Shown piece after piece: positions 59,506 to 64,000 of a DNA stretch of 64,000 bases (positions are counted from its first letter, which is position 1; each line of letters opens with the position of its first letter). The notes under the pieces are model-generated. The model searched no databases. It had not been told where the DNA came from and saw only the letters and a list, made by a program, of their open reading frames with translations. The stretch comes from Kutzneria buriramensis (GTDB taxonomy: Bacteria; Actinomycetota; Actinomycetes; Mycobacteriales; Pseudonocardiaceae). Both the position numbers and the translations under genes were made by a program. The stretch spans positions 371,648-435,647 of the forward strand of contig NZ_QUNO01000010.1 of the NCBI RefSeq assembly GCF_003387475.1, in the 5' to 3' direction.

Positions 59506-60171
59506 ATGACCGCCTACACCGACTTCGACCCGTTCCAGGACATGGACACCGAGGCCCTGCCGGAGCGCCAGCTCGCGATCCTGGCCACGATCCGGGAATG
59601 GGTGGTCGAGTACGGCTACGCGCCGAGCACCCGGGAGATCGGCGACCGGGTCGGCCTGAAGTCCCCGTCCTCGGTCTCGAAGCACCTGGCGGCGCTGGAG
59701 GAGAAGGGATACCTGCGGCGCAGCGCCTCGGTGTCCCGGCCGATCGACGTGCGGGACTTCCTGCGCGGCAGCGCGAAGAGCCGCGAGCACGGCGACGGCG
59801 CGGTGAGCGTGCCGGTGGTCGGCGACATCGCGGCCGGCATTCCCATCACGGCCGAGGAACACGTCGACGACATCCTCACGCTGCCACGGGAACTGACCGG
59901 CCGCGGCACGGTGTTCGGCCTGCGGGTGCGCGGCGACTCGATGGTGGACGCCGCGATCTGCGACGGCGACATCGTCATCATCCGCAAGCAGCCCGAGGCG
60001 CACACAGGGCAGATCGTGGCCGCGATGATCGACGGCGAGGCCACGGTGAAGGTGTACCGCAAGAGCAAGGGGCACGTGTACCTGGAGCCGCGGAACCCGG
60101 CGTACGACGTGATCGACGGCGACCGCGCGGAAGTGCTGGGCGTCGTCGCCACGGTGCTGCGCAGCGTGTGA
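59506..60171 (+). CDS. lexA: LexA repressor
   Basis: A 221-residue SOS repressor with N-terminal winged helix (PSTREIGDRVGLKSPSSVSKHL), cleavage site Ala110-Gly111, catalytic Ser145 (RGDSMVDA) and Lys182 (ATVKVY). ATG 59506 suits the family. I did not find an intact actinobacterial SOS box upstream; only half-sites (GTTCGA) are present. Confidence 0.93.
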   Translation: MTAYTDFDPFQDMDTEALPERQLAILATIREWVVEYGYAPSTREIGDRVGLKSPSSVSKHLAALEEKGYLRRSASVSRPIDVRDFLRGSAKSREHGDGAVSVPVVGDIAAGIPITAEEHVDDILTLPRELTGRGTVFGLRVRGDSMVDAAICDGDIVIIRKQPEAHTGQIVAAMIDGEATVKVYRKSKGHVYLEPRNPAYDVIDGDRAEVLGVVATVLRSV

Positions 60172-60174
60172 CGG

Positions 60175-60873
60175 TCAGCGAGTGGGACCGTTGTCCTCGT
60201 AGAGGCCGTTGCCCTGCGCGTCGAAGGCGTCCAGCTGCACCGAGCTGTTGGCGTCTACGTCCTCGAGGCCGTTCTTGGGCGGCAGCCAGAAGACCGCCAC
60301 GTTCAGCTCGGGCACCTGCTTCCACATCACCTGCGCCGGCTGGTCGCGGTACATGGCCTTGATCTGCGCCACCGGCCCGACGAAGTAGCCGAACAGCGGC
60401 AGGAAGCTGCCCGGATGGCCGGTGGTGATGTTGTGGAACCCGCCGCCGGTGAGGTCGGCGTCGGTGGCCAGGACGGGCGTGAGCTTGCCGGCGGCGTCTT
60501 TGTGCGCCAGGACGAGCCGGTACGTGGCGACGCCGGCGGCGTTGCGGCCGTGGGAGAAGTACAGCACGGCGTTGCCGGTCGGATCGACGACCTGGGTGTC
60601 GAGCACGGGCGTGGCCGGCACCGCGTCGTTGGTCGCGACGGGCGGAGCGGCCACGGAGACAGGCGAGCTGGCCTGGCCGTCCCGGTACAGCTGGACACCG
60701 ATCACGCTGCCGGCGACGGCGGCGAGCACGGCCACCGCGCCGGCGGCGGTGAGCAGCCGGCGACGCAGTCGCAACCGCCCGCCCCGCCTCATGATCTGCT
60801 GCACGTCGACCTCGGCGAACTGTTCGCCCGGCGGCTGGGCCATCGCCTCCCGAAGGCGGTCCACCTCGTTCAT
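60175..60873 (-). CDS. Membrane-anchored partner of the second sigma factor
   Basis: 232 residues: a cytoplasmic N-terminus, basic stretch (RRGGRLRLRRRLL), one membrane helix (~43-64) and a periplasmic domain of unrecognised family. It is coupled to the sigma gene (ATGA overlap, 60870-60873), so an anti-sigma or sensor role is inferred. Confidence 0.72.
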   Translation of the reverse strand: MNEVDRLREAMAQPPGEQFAEVDVQQIMRRGGRLRLRRRLLTAAGAVAVLAAVAGSVIGVQLYRDGQASSPVSVAAPPVATNDAVPATPVLDTQVVDPTGNAVLYFSHGRNAAGVATYRLVLAHKDAAGKLTPVLATDADLTGGGFHNITTGHPGSFLPLFGYFVGPVAQIKAMYRDQPAQVMWKQVPELNVAVFWLPPKNGLEDVDANSSVQLDAFDAQGNGLYEDNGPTR

Positions 60874-61364
60874 GACATCCGCTCCACAACGCCCTCGGCC
60901 AGCCGCATCTTGGCCAGCGCCCGCGACGCCGTGCTCTTCACGGTGCCCAGCGACACCTTCAGCTCGGCGGCGACGTCGGCCTCGGACAGGTCCCAGAAGT
61001 GCCGCAGCACGACGACGGTCCGTTCCCGAGCGCTGAGTTGCGCCAGCGCCCGCATCAGCCAGTCCTGGGCGGCGATGCCGTCGGCCAGGTCGCCGAGCGC
61101 CGGCAGTTCGGGCACTTCTTCCGCGGCATCCTCCCGGAACGGCCGCCGCCAGCGGTCGATGACCAGGTTGGCCAGCACCTTGCGGGCATAGGCGAAGGGG
61201 TCCTGCCGCCGGATCCGCGACCAGGCGGTGTACATCCGCACCAGCACGGTCTGCACGTCGTCCTCGGCCTGGTGGCGGTCGCCGGTCAGCAGGTACGCCG
61301 CGCGTTGGAGCCGTGCGGTGCTGGCCTGCACGAACTCCACGAACTCGGCGTCACCCCTGGCCAT
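60870..61364 (-). CDS. SigE-family ECF RNA polymerase sigma factor
   Basis: A 164-residue sigma factor: EFVQASTARLQRAAYLLTGDRHQAEDDVQTVLVRMYTAW (region 2) and ARERTVVVLRHFWDLSEADVAAELKVSLGTVKSTASRALAKMR (region 4). ATG start. The second sigma/partner pair of this type in the window. Confidence 0.92.
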   Translation of the reverse strand: MARGDAEFVEFVQASTARLQRAAYLLTGDRHQAEDDVQTVLVRMYTAWSRIRRQDPFAYARKVLANLVIDRWRRPFREDAAEEVPELPALGDLADGIAAQDWLMRALAQLSARERTVVVLRHFWDLSEADVAAELKVSLGTVKSTASRALAKMRLAEGVVERMS

Positions 61365-61434
61365 GACCTGTCCGACGCCCCGGGACCGGCGAGGGTTGCC
61401 TCAACCTTCGCGCGAGCTACTCGTCGAGACCGAC

Positions 61435-61815
61435 ATGACCCCCACGGTAAGGGCTGCCGCGCTGCTGGTCGCCCTCGGCGCAGTGGCCGGCTGCGGCGGC
61501 ACGACCGCGGCTGCCCCAACGACCACAGCCAACTCCAGGTGCTGGCCCCGCCCGATCCGGCGACCCTGCGCGGCGGCGTCGAGCACGACGTGAACGGGCT
61601 CTTCGTGGTGCTGGGCCTGGTGTCGCTGGTGGTGGGCGCGGATCGGCGCCGGCGGCGGCATCATCGCGGTGGTGGTGATCTCCGTGCTGAACGGCTGGAC
61701 GCCGGTGCTGGACCTGTCGCTGGCGGCGGGCGCGCCGGTGGCCGGGCTCTACCCGGCGCTGTGGGCGGCCCGGACGGAGCCGGTGGACGCGCTCAGAGGT
61801 GGGGGGACAGCTTGA
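61435..61815 (+). pseudogene. Deletion scar of a MacAB/FtsX-type export system
   Basis: The 5' part encodes a lipoprotein signal (MTPTVRAAALLVALGAVAGC, lipobox VAGC), like a periplasmic adaptor. After a frame change near 61540 the DNA encodes LAPPDPATLRGGVEHDVNGL and FVVLGLVSLVVGA, and after another shift VVVISVLNGWTPVLDLSLAAG and LYPALWAARTEPVDALR: the C-terminal domain of an FtsX-like permease with its core deleted. First and last genes of an operon seem fused by internal deletion. Confidence 0.72.
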
Positions 61816-62722
61816 GGATCTGGCGACGGGCCAGCGGCCGCAGCAGCGGCAGCACCAGGCGGGCCGGCAGCGCGGGCCGCGAGACCTCGGCGACGTAGGC
61901 CATGATCTCGTCGAAGGTGTGCCGCTGGAAGCGCAGCACCCGCTGGCTCTCCTCGGTGTCCAGCCAGTCGGTGCAGTACGGCTCGGTGCTGAACGCCGAC
62001 TCGGGCAGCTCGCCCAGCCCCACCGAGGCCATCACCCGGAACAGCATGTCCCGGTAGCGGACCTGGCAGCTCGGGCCGCCGCCGATCAGCCAGGTGCGGC
62101 CCCAGATGTCGGCCTTGACGCCGTTGGCGATCGCCAGCCCGGCGTCATCCCGGTGCACGAGCTCGATCCGATTGTCCAGCGGGATGGCGAACATGATCGG
62201 GTGCGGCCGCCGGGGCTCGTTCGGCGGCACGTCGCCGAACCGGTAGATCGCCCAGGGCCGCGCGGACCGCCGCACCAACTCCTCGCAGCGGATCTTGTGC
62301 CCGGAGTACTCGTCGGTCGCCCGCACGGGATCGTCCACGCGGCGCGGCGGGTCGAGGTGCTGGGTGTGGCCGTACACGTCCAAAGTGGACGCGAGGAGGA
62401 TCCGGGAGCCGTGCTTGTCCACGGCGGACAACACGTTCTCGGTGCCGCCGACGTTGACATCCCGCGCGGTCTGCGGGTCCTCGGCCACGTACGGCGGCAG
62501 AATGGCCGCCAGATGCACCACCACGTCCGTGCCGCGCACGGCCCGCTGAACGGCGTCGGCGTCGCGGATGTCCGCCCACACCACGCTGGTGGCGCCATGC
62601 GCCCGGCGGAGATTGCCCTTGCTCGGCACGTCGAAGCAGCGCACGTGATGGCCCTGCGCCCGCAGCTGCGCCACCGCGCTGGAGCCGATGTTGCCGAACG
62701 CCCCTGTGACCAGCACCTCCAT
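61793..62722 (-). CDS. NAD(P)-dependent epimerase/dehydratase
   Basis: A 309-residue extended SDR. TGAFGNIGSSAVAQL at the start and YSGHK (catalytic Tyr/Lys). The ATG at 62722 starts directly on the Rossmann strand (MEVLVTGAFGNIG). Probably modifies a nucleotide sugar or related carbonyl; substrate unknown. Its 3' end overlaps the MacAB scar by 23 bp. Confidence 0.88.
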   Translation of the reverse strand: MEVLVTGAFGNIGSSAVAQLRAQGHHVRCFDVPSKGNLRRAHGATSVVWADIRDADAVQRAVRGTDVVVHLAAILPPYVAEDPQTARDVNVGGTENVLSAVDKHGSRILLASTLDVYGHTQHLDPPRRVDDPVRATDEYSGHKIRCEELVRRSARPWAIYRFGDVPPNEPRRPHPIMFAIPLDNRIELVHRDDAGLAIANGVKADIWGRTWLIGGGPSCQVRYRDMLFRVMASVGLGELPESAFSTEPYCTDWLDTEESQRVLRFQRHTFDEIMAYVAEVSRPALPARLVLPLLRPLARRQILKLSPHL

Positions 62723-62816
62723 GCCGTCGAATTGTGCTACCGGCACGCGTCGCACCGACAGCACCCAAACGGACAGCACGAGTTGGTGCCATCAGCGGTG
62801 TGCTAGGAACTGGTTC

Positions 62817-63578
62817 GTGCACAGTGAGAAGACGGAGTTCACCGGGTCGCTCGGCGAGCCGCTGGCCGCCCGACTGGAGCTTCCGCCCGAGGGTCCGCCC
62901 GGCGCATACGCGCTGTTCGCGCACTGCTTCACGTGCGGCAAGGACGTGCTGGCGGCGTCCCGGATCTGCAAGGCGCTCACCGGGTTCGGCATCGCCGTGC
63001 TGCGCTTCGACTTCACCGGCCTGGGCGGCTCCGGCGGCGACTTCGGCAACACCGACTTCTCCTCCAACATCGAGGACCTGGTGCTGGCCGCGGACCACCT
63101 GCGGACGACGCACGCCGCGCCGACCCTGCTGATCGGGCATTCCCTTGGCGGGGCGGCGGTTCTGGCCGCCAGGCGCCGGATTTCCGAGGTGCGGGCGGTG
63201 GCCACCATCGGCGCGCCGGCCGATCCGGAGCACGTGGTGCACCTGCTCGGTGACAGCGCGCACGACATCGAGCGGGACGGCGAGGCCGACGTGGTGCTGG
63301 CCGGCCGCAAGTTCCGGGTGCGGGCCGGGTTCCTCGCCGACGTCGCCGCCCAGCCGCAGGCCGAGTGCATCGCCACGCTCGGGGCCGCGCTGCTGGTGAT
63401 GCACTCGCCGGTGGACGAGCTGGTCGGCGTCGAGAACGCCCGCCGGATCTTCGACACCGCCCGGCACCCCAAGTCGTTCATCGCCGTCGACGGCGCGGAC
63501 CACCTGCTGACGCGCAGGACCGACGCCGAGTTCGTCGCCGAGGTGCTGGCCGCCTGGGCCCGGCGCTACGCGTTCTGA
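62817..63578 (+). CDS. Alpha/beta hydrolase of the OsmC-associated type
   Basis: A 253-residue hydrolase: YALFAHCFTCGKD, IAVLRFDFTGLGGSGGDF, nucleophile elbow GHSLGG, D in MHSPVDELVG and His in VDGADHLL. This N-terminal family is often fused to a C-terminal OsmC peroxidase; here OsmC is absent and the protein ends cleanly. GTG start. A terminator follows. Confidence 0.9.
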   Translation: MHSEKTEFTGSLGEPLAARLELPPEGPPGAYALFAHCFTCGKDVLAASRICKALTGFGIAVLRFDFTGLGGSGGDFGNTDFSSNIEDLVLAADHLRTTHAAPTLLIGHSLGGAAVLAARRRISEVRAVATIGAPADPEHVVHLLGDSAHDIERDGEADVVLAGRKFRVRAGFLADVAAQPQAECIATLGAALLVMHSPVDELVGVENARRIFDTARHPKSFIAVDGADHLLTRRTDAEFVAEVLAAWARRYAF

Positions 63579-63591
63579 CCGGCACACAAAG

Positions 63592-63631
63592 GGATCGGCC
63601 CCCACCCGCCGTCCCGGGTGGGGGCCGATCC
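63592..63631 (+). terminator. Terminator hairpin after the hydrolase gene
   Basis: GGATCGGCCCCCACCCG and CGGGTGGGGGCCGATCC form a 17-bp perfect stem with a 6-nt loop, 13 bp past the stop. There is no T-run. Confidence 0.8.
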
Positions 63632-63703
63632 TGTCCCGTCGCCGCCGCGTCGTTGCTGCCACGCAAACCGATGACGCGTGGTGCCGGCGACGGAAGTTTC
63701 TGT

Positions 63704-63739
63704 GGGGCCGGCTCGTCCTGGTACGAACAAGCCGGCCCC
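63704..63739 (-). terminator. Inverted repeat downstream of the exporter gene
   Basis: GGGGCCGGCT and AGCCGGCCCC with a 16-nt loop, 18 bp past the stop of the minus-strand exporter gene. Probable terminator. Confidence 0.5.
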
Positions 63740-63757
63740 GAGGTGGTGCTGCCTCGG

Positions 63758-64000
63758 TCAGGCGACGGCGCCTTCGAGGACCTTCGTCTCCTCGTTGTTC
63801 TCCTTGGGGGCGGGCGGGGTGGGCTTGATCCGGCGCAGCAGGGCGATGGTGAAGATCGCCGCGCCGACCGCGACCACACCACCGGCGATCGCGGAGTAGT
63901 GCAGGGAGTGCGTGAACGCCTCGCGGGCCACCGACAGCAGCGAGTCGGACTGGGCCTGCGGCAGGCCGTGGGCCACAGTCGAGGCGGTCGCGAGGGTCTG
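63758..64000 (-). CDS. DHA2-type MFS exporter (partial, C-terminus only)
   Basis: The last 80 residues of a protein that begins beyond the window. LLSVAREAFTHSLHYSAIAGGVVAVGAAIFTIALLRR matches the last periplasmic helix and final membrane helix of EmrB/QacA-like 14-helix exporters, followed by a charged tail (APKENNEETKVLEGAVA). Confidence 0.75.
   Translation of the reverse strand, partial: QTLATASTVAHGLPQAQSDSLLSVAREAFTHSLHYSAIAGGVVAVGAAIFTIALLRRIKPTPPAPKENNEETKVLEGAVA

Overview
The window is high-GC DNA with GTG/TTG starts, dense 4-bp ATGA/GTGA start-stop overlaps, actinobacterial families (DUF574, DUF853, DUF6069, PxpA, SigE-family ECF sigma factors, LexA) and an IdeR/DtxR-type iron box. 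This suggests the chromosome of an actinomycete, probably a member of Pseudonocardiaceae (Kutzneria/Amycolatopsis-like). The genus is inference. I see no intact transposase, integrase, rRNA or CRISPR array. Layout: 1-6.9 kb holds housekeeping genes (HerA-like ATPase, oligoribonuclease, tRNA-His), then a divergent TetR/SDR pair with a perfect operator palindrome, a DapB-fold dehydrogenase, an ArsC-like protein and a P450. 6.97-12.2 kb is a compact cluster: CDP-alcohol phosphatidyltransferase, divergent from a zinc-less MDR dehydrogenase, a 6-pyruvoyl-tetrahydropterin-synthase homologue, a GT4 glycosyltransferase, a SAM methyltransferase and an UPF0104/MprF-type flippase-like protein. It looks like an uncharacterised pathway for a membrane-linked, pterin- or deazapurine-related glycoconjugate, and carries unusual inverted repeats in its coding sequence. 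12.2-18.1 kb holds an orphan gene, a LacI regulator, an MFS transporter, an alkaline-phosphatase-superfamily enzyme and an acyl-CoA synthetase. At 18.3-18.8 kb there is a promoter, an eight-codon ORF (MFELCLLR), a rho-independent terminator and three degenerate tRNA-like genes whose Leu and Cys anticodons match the codons of the small ORF. 18.8-28.4 kb is catabolic and general: LLM oxidoreductase, SBF-like transporter, adenosine deaminase homologue, ABC-F ATPase, PadR regulator, a decayed amino-acid-binding protein, a second acyl-CoA synthetase with a divergent GAF-LuxR regulator, PxpA and a DUF5107 protein. 28.8-33.7 kb: FhuF-like Fe-S protein, a repeat-rich intergenic region, DUF574 methyltransferase, PAS-GGDEF-degenerate-EAL protein and a spermidine-synthase-like protein, then tRNA-Lys. 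34.4-41.2 kb is one overlapping operon: BMP-family lipoprotein, its ABC ATPase and two permeases, then an acyl-CoA-dehydrogenase-like flavoprotein and a DszA/NtaA-type monooxygenase. It looks like an import-and-oxidise module for an unknown, perhaps nucleoside-like or heterocyclic, compound. 41.2-45.9 kb holds two translationally coupled paralogous XRE-NB-ARC-TPR (STAND) proteins. 46.0-53.2 kb: methyltransferase, CopD-family protein under an iron box, sigma factor with membrane partner, GNAT, DUF6069, GMC oxidoreductase and a secreted trypsin-like protease. 53.2-64 kb: two small membrane/secreted proteins, a secreted discoidin-FN3-FN3-PQQ-type sugar dehydrogenase behind a LacI-type palindrome, a HAD hydrolase, an MFS gene with a premature TGA, menC, lexA, a second SigE-family sigma factor with its partner, a deletion scar of a MacAB-like system, an epimerase, an alpha/beta hydrolase and the C-terminus of a DHA2-type exporter. 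Coordinates, frames and motifs were read from the sequence. Family names are recognition from memory; no database search was run.
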